Notes: generated by a model from the sequence alone, not told the origin. A stretch of DNA of 64,000 nt from Chitinilyticum aquatile DSM 21506 (GCF_000430805.1 NZ_AUMS01000004.1:416803-480802); one strand, 5' to 3'. Positions 28,902 through 39,200 are shown, counted from the stretch's first letter. Program-made: numbers and translations.

Positions 28902-29909
28902 GCGTGTGTGCAGCTGCGGCTGCAGAATCGTGTGTGCCTTGCGCAGCTTGACGCGTGCATCGCGCGCCTGTTTGGTGATCATCGCCCGGTAGAGGCGGTC
29001 GATCACCAGGCCCGGGTTCTGGCTTTCGCGCCACGTTCTGGTCAGCAGTTGCCAGGCCTCGCTGTCGTAACCCTGCAGCCGGCGCAGCTCGCGCAGTGCC
29101 TGCCGCCTGGCGCCGCACAGGAACAGCGCCACCGCCATGTGATTGCGCTGATGGCCGGTGGCCGCGCTCATGACATAGCTGCTGGATGCCAGCGAGCGCA
29201 GATAGACACGCTGGATTTCTTCTTTCACTTCCGGCGTGTGGCAGTAGTTCTCGCGGTCTTCGACGCAGCCAAAGCGTGCAGCGATACGCAGATGGGCCAG
29301 CACGGGCATGATGTTGGTGCCGTCGCCGCGCGAGCTGCGGCGCTGCATCTTGCGGGCAAACGCCAGCATGGCCTCGTTGTCCCTGATGGCGGCGTAGGCG
29401 TCGAGCATCATCACCTGCCCCCAGTAATGCTTGGGCGCACGCTGGCGCAGGGCGGCAAAGCGTTCTTCCAACGTCGCAATGTCCAGCCCCAGCGCCGAGC
29501 CGACGGCAAGGCCGGCACAGAAAGGCAGGGGGTCGTAGGGGGCCAGCGTGTGGGCCCGCTGCAGGTAATCGTCTGCTTCCTGCAGCAGCGTGTGTTTTTC
29601 CAGTTCCGACGACAGCGTGGCGGCTTCCAGTAGCAGGGCGCAGGACTGCACCATCAGTGAAGTCGGCGAAGGAGCGAGCAGCGCCCACGAGTCGACGGCC
29701 TTGCCGGCCTGGGCGAGGCTCAGCAGTGCCGGATACTGCAGCTCGGGTGGCAGACGGGAGAACTGGCGGTCGAGTTCCTCATGACGCTGCCTGGCCAGCA
29801 GGCGGTGCAATTGTTCGAGGCGTGAATCGGGCGTCTGCGGACGCGCCTGCGCCCCCAGCCCGACCTTGTCGAGCATCCTGAACACCGGTCCAAGAATCCG
29901 TTTCATCAC
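28869..29909 (-). CDS. Conserved hypothetical helical-repeat protein
   Basis: I do not recognise a named family. The 346-residue product is nearly all helical, rich in Ala, Leu and Arg. It has segments resembling TPR helix pairs (EADDYLQRAHTLAPYDPLPFCAGLAVGSA, split over two helices). A basic amphipathic N-terminus (MKRILGPVFRMLDKVG) is present, but no clear signal peptide or membrane helix. It is convergent with maf and overlaps its end. grxD lies upstream on the same strand, separated by a terminator-like hairpin, so it is probably transcribed alone. It could be a scaffold or stress protein; function unknown. Confidence 0.75.
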   Translation of the reverse strand: MMKRILGPVFRMLDKVGLGAQARPQTPDSRLEQLHRLLARQRHEELDRQFSRLPPELQYPALLSLAQAGKAVDSWALLAPSPTSLMVQSCALLLEAATLSSELEKHTLLQEADDYLQRAHTLAPYDPLPFCAGLAVGSALGLDIATLEERFAALRQRAPKHYWGQVMMLDAYAAIRDNEAMLAFARKMQRRSSRGDGTNIMPVLAHLRIAARFGCVEDRENYCHTPEVKEEIQRVYLRSLASSSYVMSAATGHQRNHMAVALFLCGARRQALRELRRLQGYDSEAWQLLTRTWRESQNPGLVIDRLYRAMITKQARDARVKLRKAHTILQPQLHTRSSQVPQTVPG

Positions 29910-29975
29910 TGCCAGCCCGTTGCATTGTCAAGGCGCTATGCTAGCCCCGAGCCCGATGGCATGCAATGTCTGTCA

Positions 29976-30012
29976 TGAAAATGCCACGTGGGGAAAAACC
30001 CTGACGTGGCAT
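29976..30012 (-). terminator. grxD terminator
   Basis: Nine-base perfect arms ATGCCACGT / ACGTGGCAT enclosing a GGG/CCC mini-stem, followed on the minus strand by TTTTC. It lies about 20 bases past the grxD stop. Confidence 0.75.
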
Positions 30013-30033
30013 GGACTTGAGTGTGACCGGGGG

Positions 30034-30351
30034 TCAGTTGGCGGGCAGATCGGCCAGCATTTTCTGCAGTTCGCCGTTGCCGAACAGCTCGCGCATGATG
30101 TCGGAACCGCCGATGAATTCGCCCTTGATGTAGAGCTGCGGAATGGTCGGCCAGTTGGCGTAATCCTTGATGCCCTGACGGACTTCCGGGTTTTCCAGTA
30201 CGTTGATCGCCACGAACTGTGCATTGCAGTTTTTCAGGATCTGCACGGCACCGGCGGAAAAGCCGCATTGCGGGAAGGTCGGCGTGCCTTTCATGAACAG
30301 CACGACCGGGTTTTCGGTAACGGTTTGATGAATGAATTCCTGGGCGGTCAT
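30034..30351 (-). CDS. grxD: Monothiol glutaredoxin GrxD (Grx4)
   Basis: CGFS glutaredoxin that binds and transfers iron-sulphur clusters as a glutathione-ligated dimer. With the start at 30351 (MTAQEFIHQ) the product has 105 residues. Active-site CGFS is at 29-32, followed by the WPTIPQLYIKGEFIGGSDI segment that binds glutathione. The open frame extends 24 codons upstream without support. It follows prmC on the same strand after 59 bases. Confidence 0.96.
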   Translation of the reverse strand: MTAQEFIHQTVTENPVVLFMKGTPTFPQCGFSAGAVQILKNCNAQFVAINVLENPEVRQGIKDYANWPTIPQLYIKGEFIGGSDIMRELFGNGELQKMLADLPAN

Positions 30352-30410
30352 GATGTTCTCGCAAACAGAATGGTTGATAAAAATACTCGGGTAATTGTAA
30401 GCCAGAAGCC

Positions 30411-31256
30411 TCAGCCTCGGCAATCCTCCGGATGAACGAGTTCCGGCCCGATCATGCCCAGCGTCACGCGGTCGTTGCTGCCCAGATCGCGGCGTGTGGC
30501 GATCTGGCTGAAACCCGCTTCATGCAGCAAAGCACGGCAGGCCGCCCCCTGATCAAAGCCGTGTTCGAGCAGCAGCCAGCCGCCGGCGACCAGATGCGTG
30601 CGGGCACCGGCAATGATGCGGCGCAGGTGGACAAGGCCATCGCCTTCGTCGGTGAGCGCGCTGCGCGGCTCGAAGCGCAGGTCACCCTGCGCCAGATGCG
30701 GGTCGTGCTGCTCGATGTAGGGCGGGTTGCTGACGATCAGCTCGAAGGTTTCGCCCGTCAGCGCGGCATACCAGTCCGACTGCAGAAAGCGCACATCAGC
30801 GCCCAGCGTTGCCGCATTCCGGCGCGCAACGGCGAGCGCCTCCAGAGAGAGGTCGACGGCGCTGACAGTCAGGTCGGGGCGCTCCAGTTTCAGCGTCACC
30901 GGAATGCAGCCCGAGCCGGTGCCCAGATCGACCACGCGCCCCCCCGGTCCGGCCAGTTCGAGCGCGGTCTCCACCAGCAGCTCGGTATCCGGACGCGGGA
31001 TCAGCACCGCCGGAGTGACCTGAAAATCGCGGCCGAAGAACTCGCGCGTGCCAACCAGATACGCCACCGGCTCGCCGGCGCGGCGGCGCCCGGCCAGTTC
31101 AGTAAAGGCGGCGATGTGTTCGGGCGCCGCGCTGTCGTCGCCGTGCCCGATCAGCCAGGCGCGGCTTTGCTGGCAGACGTGCAGCAGCAGCACCTGGGCG
31201 TCGATGCGTTCCAGGCCGCTGTCGCGCAGCAATTGCTGGTAAGTAGGCTGGGTCAT
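30411..31256 (-). CDS. prmC: Release factor glutamine methyltransferase PrmC
   Basis: Methylates the GGQ glutamine of peptide release factors. I report the start at 31256 (MTQPTYQQLL), which fits family alignments from memory. An in-frame ATG at 31271 lies inside palindromic repeat C and has AAAGGG four bases upstream, so a 5-residue longer form is possible. The about 281 residues contain an N-terminal helical domain, the SAM motif VVDLGTGSGCIPVTL and the catalytic NPPYIE. prfA is not adjacent here; hslU precedes and grxD follows. Confidence 0.94.
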   Translation of the reverse strand: MTQPTYQQLLRDSGLERIDAQVLLLHVCQQSRAWLIGHGDDSAAPEHIAAFTELAGRRRAGEPVAYLVGTREFFGRDFQVTPAVLIPRPDTELLVETALELAGPGGRVVDLGTGSGCIPVTLKLERPDLTVSAVDLSLEALAVARRNAATLGADVRFLQSDWYAALTGETFELIVSNPPYIEQHDPHLAQGDLRFEPRSALTDEGDGLVHLRRIIAGARTHLVAGGWLLLEHGFDQGAACRALLHEAGFSQIATRRDLGSNDRVTLGMIGPELVHPEDCRG

Positions 31257-31260
31257 TGCG

Positions 31261-31310
31261 GGTATATGCATACAGCCCTTTCAATAAAAGGGCTGTATGG
31301 CAATGGATTG
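31261..31310. repeat. Intergenic palindromic repeat, copy C
   Basis: Twelve-base perfect arms ATACAGCCCTTT / AAAGGGCTGTAT with a 5-base loop (31270-31298), flanked by GGTAT. It lies between the hslU stop and the prmC start and overlaps a possible prmC start codon and ribosome site. Confidence 0.85.
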
Positions 31311-31319
31311 CTGGGTATG

Positions 31320-32642
31320 TCAGAGAACATAGCGCGCCAGATCGACGTTGCCAGCCAGTTTGCCGAGTTTTTCTTCGACAAAGGCGGCATCGATGCTGAC
31401 CTTGCCGCGTTTCGCATCAAAGGAGATGTCTTCCAGCAGGCGCTCCATCACGGTGTGCAGGCGGCGCGCACCGATATTCTCGGTGGTTTCGTTCACCTGC
31501 CAGGCCATTTCGGCAAGGCGGCGGATGCCGTCATCGGTAAAGTCGAGCTCGACCTCTTCGGTGGCCAGCAGTGCCTGATACTGGCGCGTCAGGCAGGCAT
31601 CGGTTGCCGTCAGGATGCGCACGAAATCGTCAACGGTGAGCGAAGTCAGCTCGACGCGGATCGGGAAGCGCCCCTGCAACTCGGGAATCAGGTCGGACGG
31701 CTTGGCCAGATGGAAAGCGCCGGAGGCTACAAACAGGATGTGGTCGGTTTTCACCATGCCGTACTTGGTCGATACGGTAGTGCCTTCGACCAGCGGCAGC
31801 AGATCGCGTTGCACGCCCTGGCGGCTGACTTCACCGCCGCTGCTTTCCGAGCGCGTGGTGACCTTGTCGATTTCATCGATGAACACAATGCCGTTCTGCT
31901 CGACGGCCTTCAGTGCTTCCGTCTTGGCATCGTCTTCGTTGACGAGCTTTGCCGCTTCCTCGTCAGCCAGCTGCTTGAGCGCGTCCTTTACCTTCATTTT
32001 CTGCGACTTCTTCTTGTCGCTGAACGCGCCCTTGAACATGCTCTGGATCTGGCTGGAAAAATCCTCCATGCCGGGCGGCCCGAACACTTCCATCGACGGT
32101 GCGCTGGCGGCCACCTCGATTTCGATGTCCTTGTCGTCGAATTTGCCTTCGCGCAGCATCTTGCGGAATTTCTGCCGCGTTTCGCTCTGACCCTCGTCGG
32201 CGTTGACCGTGCCATACGTCGGCGCGGGCGGCGGCAGCAGCACATCGAGCACGCGGTCTTCCGCTGCATCTTCGGCGCGCTGGCGGTTCTGCTTCATCAG
32301 GCGGTCGCGCACCTGCTTCATCGCGATTTCCATCAGGTCGCGGATGATGCTGTCCACGTCCTTGCCGACGTAGCCGACTTCGGTGAACTTGGTTGCCTCC
32401 ACCTTGATGAAGGGCGCGTCGGCCAGCCTCGCCAGGCGGCGGGCGATTTCGGTCTTGCCGACACCGGTCGGGCCGATCATCAGGATGTTCTTCGGCGTGA
32501 TCTCCTGGCGCAGCGGATCCGCCACCTGCTGGCGGCGCCAGCGGTTTCTGAGCGCAATGGCTACGGCTTTCTTGGCGTCATTCTGGCCGACAATGTGCTT
32601 GTCGAGTTCATGCACGATTTCCTGCGGCGTCATCTGGCTCAT
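31320..32642 (-). CDS. hslU: ATP-dependent protease ATPase subunit HslU (ClpY)
   Basis: AAA+ unfoldase that feeds substrates to the HslV peptidase. The 440-residue product has Walker [10 protein letters not shown] (about residues 57-65) and an intermediate I domain rich in charged residues (about 105-245). Walker B is [10 protein letters not shown], and the sensor segment follows. The C-terminal tail NVDLARYVL resembles the tail that docks into HslV, which argues that a partner exists. Yet hslV, normally directly upstream, is absent. Instead a sigma-32-like promoter precedes the gene. prmC and grxD follow on the same strand. Confidence 0.96.
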   Translation of the reverse strand: MSQMTPQEIVHELDKHIVGQNDAKKAVAIALRNRWRRQQVADPLRQEITPKNILMIGPTGVGKTEIARRLARLADAPFIKVEATKFTEVGYVGKDVDSIIRDLMEIAMKQVRDRLMKQNRQRAEDAAEDRVLDVLLPPPAPTYGTVNADEGQSETRQKFRKMLREGKFDDKDIEIEVAASAPSMEVFGPPGMEDFSSQIQSMFKGAFSDKKKSQKMKVKDALKQLADEEAAKLVNEDDAKTEALKAVEQNGIVFIDEIDKVTTRSESSGGEVSRQGVQRDLLPLVEGTTVSTKYGMVKTDHILFVASGAFHLAKPSDLIPELQGRFPIRVELTSLTVDDFVRILTATDACLTRQYQALLATEEVELDFTDDGIRRLAEMAWQVNETTENIGARRLHTVMERLLEDISFDAKRGKVSIDAAFVEEKLGKLAGNVDLARYVL

Positions 32643-32673
32643 GCCTATCCTTCCTTTCCAGGGTCATGCTGCA

Positions 32674-32702
32674 TAAATCGGGGTGAGACGCCGGATTTAA
32701 AG
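32674..32702 (-). promoter_or_regulatory. Predicted sigma-32 heat-shock promoter of hslU
   Basis: Minus-strand CTTTAAA, 13 bases, then CCCCGATTTA. This is close to the sigma-32 pattern CTTGAAA-N(11-16)-CCCATNT. It lies about 32 bases before the hslU start codon. It is a consensus prediction only. Confidence 0.65.
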
Positions 32703-32741
32703 AGCACCGTCACAATCCTGACGCGGCAGCGATGAACGTGC

Positions 32742-32770
32742 TTGGGAAAGCAGCGCAGGCGTTCTACACT
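32742..32770 (+). promoter_or_regulatory. Predicted promoter of the REC/HD-GYP gene
   Basis: TTGGGA (-35), 17-base spacer, TACACT (-10), about 50 bases before the ATG. It is divergent from the hslU promoter. Confidence 0.45.
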
Positions 32771-32819
32771 GTGGACTATGCGCGGCAATACACCGCAGCC
32801 CAGCAACACCGGAGTAGCT

Positions 32820-34385
32820 ATGACAGGACAGGATGACGATTGGCTCGAGGACGATACGGCGGGCGACGCCCAGCCGGCGCCCGTCGAGCCGTGGAATGTG
32901 CTGGTGGTGGATGACGAACCCGACATCCATCACGTAACGCGTCTCGCCCTGACCAATATTTCCTTTCTGGGCCGCCCGCTCAACATCATGTCCTGCTATT
33001 CCGGACGTGAAGCGGTGGCATTGCTGAAAGAACGCAACGACATCGCGCTGATGCTGCTCGATGTGGTGATGGAAACCGAGGATGCCGGCCTGAAGGTCGC
33101 CCGCGCGATCCGCGAAGAACTGCACAACCACTGCATCCGCATCATCCTGCGTACCGGCCAGCCGGGCGTTGCGCCCGAGCGCCATGTGATCGAGTCCTAC
33201 GACATCAACGATTACAAGGCCAAGACCGAGCTGACGCGCGACAAGCTCTATACCTCGGTGCTGGGGACGCTGCGTTCGTACAACGACATCATGACCATCG
33301 ACCACCAGCGCCGGATTCTGGAAGCCAACCGCCGCGGCCTGATCAAGGTGGTTGACGCATCGACCACGATTTTCCGTCAGCAGTCCATCCAGAAATTCGC
33401 GCAGGGCGTGCTTGAGCAACTGCAGGCGCTGCTGTTTTTCGAACAGGAAGCGCTCTATGTCGTCGTCAACGGCGGCATGACCGCGCTCACGCATGGCGAT
33501 GAAATCCGCGTGATGTATGCCACCGGGGGCTACCAGGACTACTGCGGCAAGGTACTGGATGCCGTTGCGCTGCAGCGCTTCCGTGCGTCGATCGATCAGG
33601 CCATCGACACGGCACGCAGCGTGTATGCGCCCGATCATTTCGTCGGTTTCTTCCAGGCCCCGCACGGCGCGGTCAACCTGCTGATCATCGACGGCCCGGT
33701 CGAGCTTTCACACCCCGATTCCGATCTGGTCGAGCTGTTCTGCAAGAATGTCGCGATTGCCTACGAAAACCTGATGCTCAACAAGGAAATCGAGGACACG
33801 CAGCGCAGCATCATCTATCAGCTCTCCGAAGTGGTGGAAAACCGCTCCACCGACACCGGCAAGCACATTCACCGCATGGCCGAGTTTGCCTACATCCTTG
33901 CGCAGGAAATCGGCATGGACGAGCAGGATTGCCAGATCATCAAGGCGGCCAGCCCGCTGCACGACATCGGCAAGGTCGGCATTCCCGATCGCGTGCTCAA
34001 CAAGCCCGGCCGCTTGGATGACGAAGAGCGCAAGATCATGGATACGCACGCCGAACTCGGCTACAAGATGCTGAAGGATGCCAAGCCGCGCATCCTGCAG
34101 ATGGCGGCTACCATTGCCTTTGAACACCACGAAAAATGGGATGGCAGCGGCTACCCGCGCGGCCTGGCCGGCGAGGACATCCACATCGCCGGCCGCATCA
34201 TCGCGCTGGCCGATGTATTCGACGCGCTCACGCATGCCCGCTGCTACAAGCCGGCCTGGCCGCCCGAAGATGTCGTCAAGACCATCCTCGAAGGGCGCGG
34301 CACGCATTTCGACCCGCAGCTGGTCGATGCCTTCATGCAGGCACTGCCGAAGTTCCGCCATGTCGTCGAGATGTACCAGGATTGA
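32820..34385 (+). CDS. Response regulator with REC, DUF3369 and HD-GYP c-di-GMP phosphodiesterase domains
   Basis: Two-component output protein that probably degrades cyclic di-GMP on phosphorylation. The start at 32820 (MTGQDDDWLEDD) has GGAG five bases upstream and gives 521 residues. A receiver domain starts at VLVVDDEPD (about residue 26) with the phospho-acceptor in LLLDVVMET (about 82). A DUF3369 sensory segment follows (about 140-335). The HD-GYP domain has HDIGKVGIPDRVL (about 381) and HHEKWDGSGYPRGL (about 440) with the metal ligands and GYP tripeptide intact. No histidine kinase gene is adjacent. With lapD in the same window it may set the c-di-GMP level that lapD reads. Confidence 0.93.
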   Translation: MTGQDDDWLEDDTAGDAQPAPVEPWNVLVVDDEPDIHHVTRLALTNISFLGRPLNIMSCYSGREAVALLKERNDIALMLLDVVMETEDAGLKVARAIREELHNHCIRIILRTGQPGVAPERHVIESYDINDYKAKTELTRDKLYTSVLGTLRSYNDIMTIDHQRRILEANRRGLIKVVDASTTIFRQQSIQKFAQGVLEQLQALLFFEQEALYVVVNGGMTALTHGDEIRVMYATGGYQDYCGKVLDAVALQRFRASIDQAIDTARSVYAPDHFVGFFQAPHGAVNLLIIDGPVELSHPDSDLVELFCKNVAIAYENLMLNKEIEDTQRSIIYQLSEVVENRSTDTGKHIHRMAEFAYILAQEIGMDEQDCQIIKAASPLHDIGKVGIPDRVLNKPGRLDDEERKIMDTHAELGYKMLKDAKPRILQMAATIAFEHHEKWDGSGYPRGLAGEDIHIAGRIIALADVFDALTHARCYKPAWPPEDVVKTILEGRGTHFDPQLVDAFMQALPKFRHVVEMYQD

Positions 34386-34416
34386 GTATCGCGCGCACAT
34401 AGCGATACAGCACCGC

Positions 34417-34447
34417 GGGCCGGCTTCATGCCGGCCCCGTGTTTTTG
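34417..34447 (+). terminator. Terminator of the REC/HD-GYP gene
   Basis: GGGCCGGC / GCCGGCCC hairpin with a 5-base loop, followed by CGTGTTTTT. The T run is slightly offset from the stem. It lies 32 bases past the stop. Confidence 0.75.
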
Positions 34448-34493
34448 GGCGTACAATCCTTGCTCCACTTCATCCTTTCCGTGTGATTTGCCC

Positions 34494-36008
34494 ATGGCCT
34501 CCGCTTACCTGCAACGCATCCTTACCGCCCGTGTCTATGATGTCGCCATCGAATCGCCGCTGGAAATTGCGCCGAACCTGTCGCGCCGCATCGGCAACAC
34601 GGTCATGCTCAAGCGCGAGGACATGCAGCCGGTATTCAGCTTCAAGCTGCGCGGCGCCTACAACCGCATGGTGAAGCTCTCGCGTGCCGAGCTGGATCGC
34701 GGCGTGGTGGCCGCATCGGCCGGCAATCACGCGCAGGGCGTGGCGATGTCGGCACAGGCGCTCAAGTGCCGTGCCATCATCGTGATGCCGGCCACCGCGC
34801 CACGCATCAAGGTCGACGCCGTCACCCGCCGCGGTGCCGAAGTCGTGCTGGTGGGTGACTCGTATTCCGACTGCTATTCGCACGCGGTCAAGCTGGCCGA
34901 AGAGCAGGGCATGACCTTCGTGCATCCCTACGACGATCCGGAAGTGATCGCCGGGCAGGGCACCATCGGCATGGAAATCCTGATGCAGCACCCTGATCCG
35001 CTCGATGCGATCTTCATCCCGGTCGGCGGTGGCGGCCTGCTTGCCGGTGTGGCCGCCTATATCAAGTCGCTGCGTCCCGAGGTGAAAATCATCGGTGTCG
35101 AGCCGACCGATGCGAATGCAATGTACCTGTCGCTGAAGCTTGGCGACCGTGTGAACCTGCCGCAGGTCGGCATCTTTGCCGATGGCGTCGCGGTCAAGCA
35201 GGTTGGCGAGGAAACCTTCCGCCTTTGCCGCGATCTGGTTGACGACGTGATTCTCGTCGACACCGACGCCATGTGCGCGGCGATCAAGGATGTGTTCGAA
35301 GACACCCGCTCGATTCTCGAGCCTGCCGGCGCTCTGGCGATTGCCGGCGCCAAGGCCTGGGCTGCGCGCGAAGGCGTGCAGGGCAAGACACTGGTGGCGA
35401 TTGCCTCGGGTGCCAACATGAATTTCGATCGCCTGCGCTATGTCGCCGAGCAGGCGGAAATGGGCGAGCAGCGCGAAGCGATCATTGCGGTGACGATTCC
35501 GGAAAAGCCGGGCAGCTTCAAGACCTTCTGCGAGCTGCTGGGCGCGCGCAACATCACCGAATTCAACTACCGCTATTCGAGCGCGGAAGCCGCGCACGTG
35601 TTTGTCGGCCTCTCGGTGCAGAACCGCCATGAAATCGTCGATCTGATCGAAAAGCTGGCCAATGCGGGCCTGGCCGCCATCGACCTGTCGGACAACGAAC
35701 TGGCCAAGCTGCACATCCGCCATCTGGTCGGCGGCCGTGCGCCGCAGGTCACGCACGAACGCCTGCTGCGCTTCGAGTTCCCCGAGCGCCCGGGTGCGCT
35801 GATGGGCTTCCTGAACGGCATGAACGGCGGCTGGAACATCAGCCTCTTCCACTACCGCAATCACGGCGCCGATTACGGCCGCGTGCTGGTCGGCATCCAG
35901 GTGCCCGAGAGCGACGATGCCCAGTTCGCCGAATTCCTGCAGCTCATGGGCTACCCCTGGTGGGAGGAAAGCACCAATCCTGCCTACCAGCTTTTTCTTG
36001 GTGATTGA
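34494..36008 (+). CDS. ilvA: Threonine deaminase (biosynthetic, two ACT-like domains)
   Basis: PLP enzyme that converts threonine to 2-oxobutanoate, the first step of isoleucine synthesis. The start at 34494 (MASAYLQRIL) lacks a strong Shine-Dalgarno but fits the family length of 504 residues. The PLP lysine is Lys51 (SFKLRGAYNR). The serine/threonine dehydratase loop SAGNHAQGVA and the phosphate-binding GGGGLLAG are present. The C-terminal third holds two ACT-like regulatory domains (EKPGSFKTFCELL; ERPGALMGFLNGM), the usual sites for feedback by isoleucine. A TACAAT -10-like box lies about 37 bases upstream. No other ilv gene is near. Confidence 0.96.
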   Translation: MASAYLQRILTARVYDVAIESPLEIAPNLSRRIGNTVMLKREDMQPVFSFKLRGAYNRMVKLSRAELDRGVVAASAGNHAQGVAMSAQALKCRAIIVMPATAPRIKVDAVTRRGAEVVLVGDSYSDCYSHAVKLAEEQGMTFVHPYDDPEVIAGQGTIGMEILMQHPDPLDAIFIPVGGGGLLAGVAAYIKSLRPEVKIIGVEPTDANAMYLSLKLGDRVNLPQVGIFADGVAVKQVGEETFRLCRDLVDDVILVDTDAMCAAIKDVFEDTRSILEPAGALAIAGAKAWAAREGVQGKTLVAIASGANMNFDRLRYVAEQAEMGEQREAIIAVTIPEKPGSFKTFCELLGARNITEFNYRYSSAEAAHVFVGLSVQNRHEIVDLIEKLANAGLAAIDLSDNELAKLHIRHLVGGRAPQVTHERLLRFEFPERPGALMGFLNGMNGGWNISLFHYRNHGADYGRVLVGIQVPESDDAQFAEFLQLMGYPWWEESTNPAYQLFLGD

Positions 36009-36057
36009 GGGTATGGGTCTGCAGCCTTTTAAATATAAAGGCTGCGGTTACATACCC
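36009..36057. repeat. Intergenic palindromic repeat, copy D
   Basis: Outer arms GGGTATG / CATACCC and inner arms GCAGCCTTT / AAAGGCTGC. It begins on the base after the ilvA stop codon. Confidence 0.85.
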
Positions 36058-36087
36058 AAAAAGACCGGCCTTGGCCGGTCTTTTTTC
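36058..36087. terminator. Bidirectional terminator between ilvA and the ABC ATPase gene
   Basis: GACCGGCC / GGCCGGTC stem with T runs on both strands. It serves the convergent ilvA (plus) and ABC operon (minus). Confidence 0.88.
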
Positions 36088-36101
36088 ATGCCCCGGCAGG
36101 A

Positions 36102-37208
<1,107 letters not shown>

Positions 37209-37248
37209 GACGGATTCTCCTGAAAATGCGCAGAACGGCGGTGCTTGT

Positions 37249-38154
37249 TTATTTCACCGCGCCATCCATGCCGGAAATGAAGTAACGCTGGGTAAAGGCA
37301 AAGAACACCAGCACGGGAATGACGGTCAGCACGATGGCTGCCATCAGGATGTTGTCGGAGGTGGCAAAGGGGCCGGTGAGGTCATTGAAAACGCCGACGG
37401 CGAGCGGCATTTTTTCCTTCGAGTTCATCACCAGCGAAGGCCACAGGTAGTCGTTCCAGGCGCTGACCAGCGTGAAGATGGCCAGTGCGGCAATCGAGGG
37501 GCCGGTGACGGGAACCATCACCTTCCACAGGATCTGCATTTCGTTCGCGCCATCGACGCGAGCGGCGTCAATCAGGTCCTGCGGGATCTGCTCGAAAGCC
37601 TGTTTCATCAGGAAAATGCCGAAGGCGCCGGCGACATTCGGAACGATCGCGCCGAAATAGCTGTTGAGGCCGATCCACTCGCGCAGATTCCAGTCCGGCC
37701 CCAGACCCAGTGTGCCCTGCAGCGCGGCAGCGGCATCACCGAAGTGCTTGAGCGTGATGAAGTTCGGCACGATGCCGACTTCGGACGGCAGCATCATCGT
37801 GGCGATGATGGCGACAAACACCAGCCCGCGCCCGGGAAACTTCATCCGCGCCAGCGGGTAGCCGGCCAGCACCGATACTGCTACCACACCGGCAATGGTA
37901 AAGAAGGCCAGAATCGTCGAGTTTTTCAGGTAGGTGGTAAACGGCATCTCGCGGAAGACGCGCGCGAACCAGTCCAGTGTGGCCTCGTGTGGCCAGAAGC
38001 CGTCGGGGAACAGGTACATGTGCGAGGCATCGCCCGACAGGCCGGACGACAGCGCCCAGATGAAGGGAAAGGTGGTGAAGAGGGCAAAAAGGATGAGGCT
38101 GGTGTAATGCGCCCCGGTGTGCAGCATGGCGTGCACGTGTTTGCGGCTGGGCAT
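37249..38154 (-). CDS. Carbohydrate ABC transporter permease (MalG/UgpE type)
   Basis: Inner-membrane subunit with about six helices. The start at 38154 (MPSRKHVHAM) has AGGAG eight bases upstream; the frame is open 19 codons further. The EAA loop that contacts the ATPase reads EQIPQDLIDAARVDGANEMQ, the CUT1 form. It follows the partner permease after 160 bases, a spacer with a CCGGC/GCCGG hairpin that lacks a T run. That hairpin might adjust relative expression of the upstream and downstream parts. Confidence 0.92.
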   Translation of the reverse strand: MPSRKHVHAMLHTGAHYTSLILFALFTTFPFIWALSSGLSGDASHMYLFPDGFWPHEATLDWFARVFREMPFTTYLKNSTILAFFTIAGVVAVSVLAGYPLARMKFPGRGLVFVAIIATMMLPSEVGIVPNFITLKHFGDAAAALQGTLGLGPDWNLREWIGLNSYFGAIVPNVAGAFGIFLMKQAFEQIPQDLIDAARVDGANEMQILWKVMVPVTGPSIAALAIFTLVSAWNDYLWPSLVMNSKEKMPLAVGVFNDLTGPFATSDNILMAAIVLTVIPVLVFFAFTQRYFISGMDGAVK

Positions 38155-38315
38155 GATCTGGGCTCCTTGGCGGGTTGTTGGACAACACCCGCACCTCGTT
38201 TTTTCCGGCAAAGCCGGGAAAACTGTATGAAATGCAAAACGTGAACTGTTGATTTTTCAGACGGCTATATGCGCCGGGCTGATACCGCTGGAGAGCCGGT
38301 TTCTTTGCAACAGAA

Positions 38316-39200
38316 CTAACGTTTTTCGCCGAAAAAGCGGAACTGGACGATGGCGAGCAACATGCAGAAGAAGGTCACCACCAGCCCGGCGGCGGCAGCG
38401 CGGCCGAAGTTGTAGTTGCGGAAGGCCTGGTCATACACGTAGTAGAGCGCCGTATAGGTGTCGGCCTGCCCGCGTGACAGCACGATCACCTCCTGGAAGG
38501 CCTTCATCGCACCGATGGTCGACAGCAGCGTGCACAGCAGGATGGTGGGCTTCACCATCGGCACGGTGATGCGCCAGAAGCGTTCCCACACATTGGCACC
38601 ATCGAGGATTGCGGCTTCTTCCACTTCGGCCGGAATCGCCTGCAGGCCGGCGAGGTAGAGCACCATGTAGTAGCCCAGCCCCTTCCAGAAGGTGAAGCCC
38701 ATGACTGCGTAAATGGCGATACCGGGATCACCCAGCCAGTCGATATGCGCCTGCGGGCTGGCGAGCAGGCCCAGCGCATGACCGGCCCAGCCCAGAAAGC
38801 CGTTGAGCATGCCGTCGTATTTGTAGACAAAGGCCCAGGCGACGCCGGCGACCGAGATCGCGGTAATCACCGGGATGTAATAGGTCGCCCGGAAAAAGGT
38901 CATTCCCGGCAGGCGATTATTCACCAGCTTGGCCATGACGAGCGCAGCGAGCTGGATGCAGGGCACGACCAGCAGATAGAGCAGCGAGTTCTTCAGCGCA
39001 TGGTGAAACAGGGCTTCGTTGTAGATGTATTTGAAATGGGCAAAGCTGTTCCAGGTGGCCGAGCCGTCGGCGATGGCGTAATCATGGAAGGCCAGCCAGG
39101 TGTTGTAACCCACCGGCCAAAAGGTAAAGATGCCCATCAGGATCAGGGCCGGGGCCAGAAAGAGGTAGGCGGTGGTCGTGTAATTGCGTGCGCTTTGCAT
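38316..39200 (-). CDS. Carbohydrate ABC transporter permease (MalF/UgpA type)
   Basis: First membrane subunit of the importer; 294 residues with six helices, the first at about residues 11-31. The EAA loop reads LQAIPAEVEEAAILDGANVWERF, typical of CUT1 MalF-like permeases. It lies between the binding-protein gene (73 bases upstream) and the second permease, on the same strand. Confidence 0.93.
   Translation of the reverse strand: MQSARNYTTTAYLFLAPALILMGIFTFWPVGYNTWLAFHDYAIADGSATWNSFAHFKYIYNEALFHHALKNSLLYLLVVPCIQLAALVMAKLVNNRLPGMTFFRATYYIPVITAISVAGVAWAFVYKYDGMLNGFLGWAGHALGLLASPQAHIDWLGDPGIAIYAVMGFTFWKGLGYYMVLYLAGLQAIPAEVEEAAILDGANVWERFWRITVPMVKPTILLCTLLSTIGAMKAFQEVIVLSRGQADTYTALYYVYDQAFRNYNFGRAAAAGLVVTFFCMLLAIVQFRFFGEKR

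Noticed and set aside
30432..32735. Open frame of 767 codons on the plus strand
   Set aside because: Antisense to prmC and hslU, which carry all catalytic motifs.
34386..34493. Attenuator leader or riboswitch before ilvA
   Set aside because: The hairpin there is a terminator of the upstream gene; no leader peptide rich in Ile/Leu/Val and no aptamer-like conserved core is seen.
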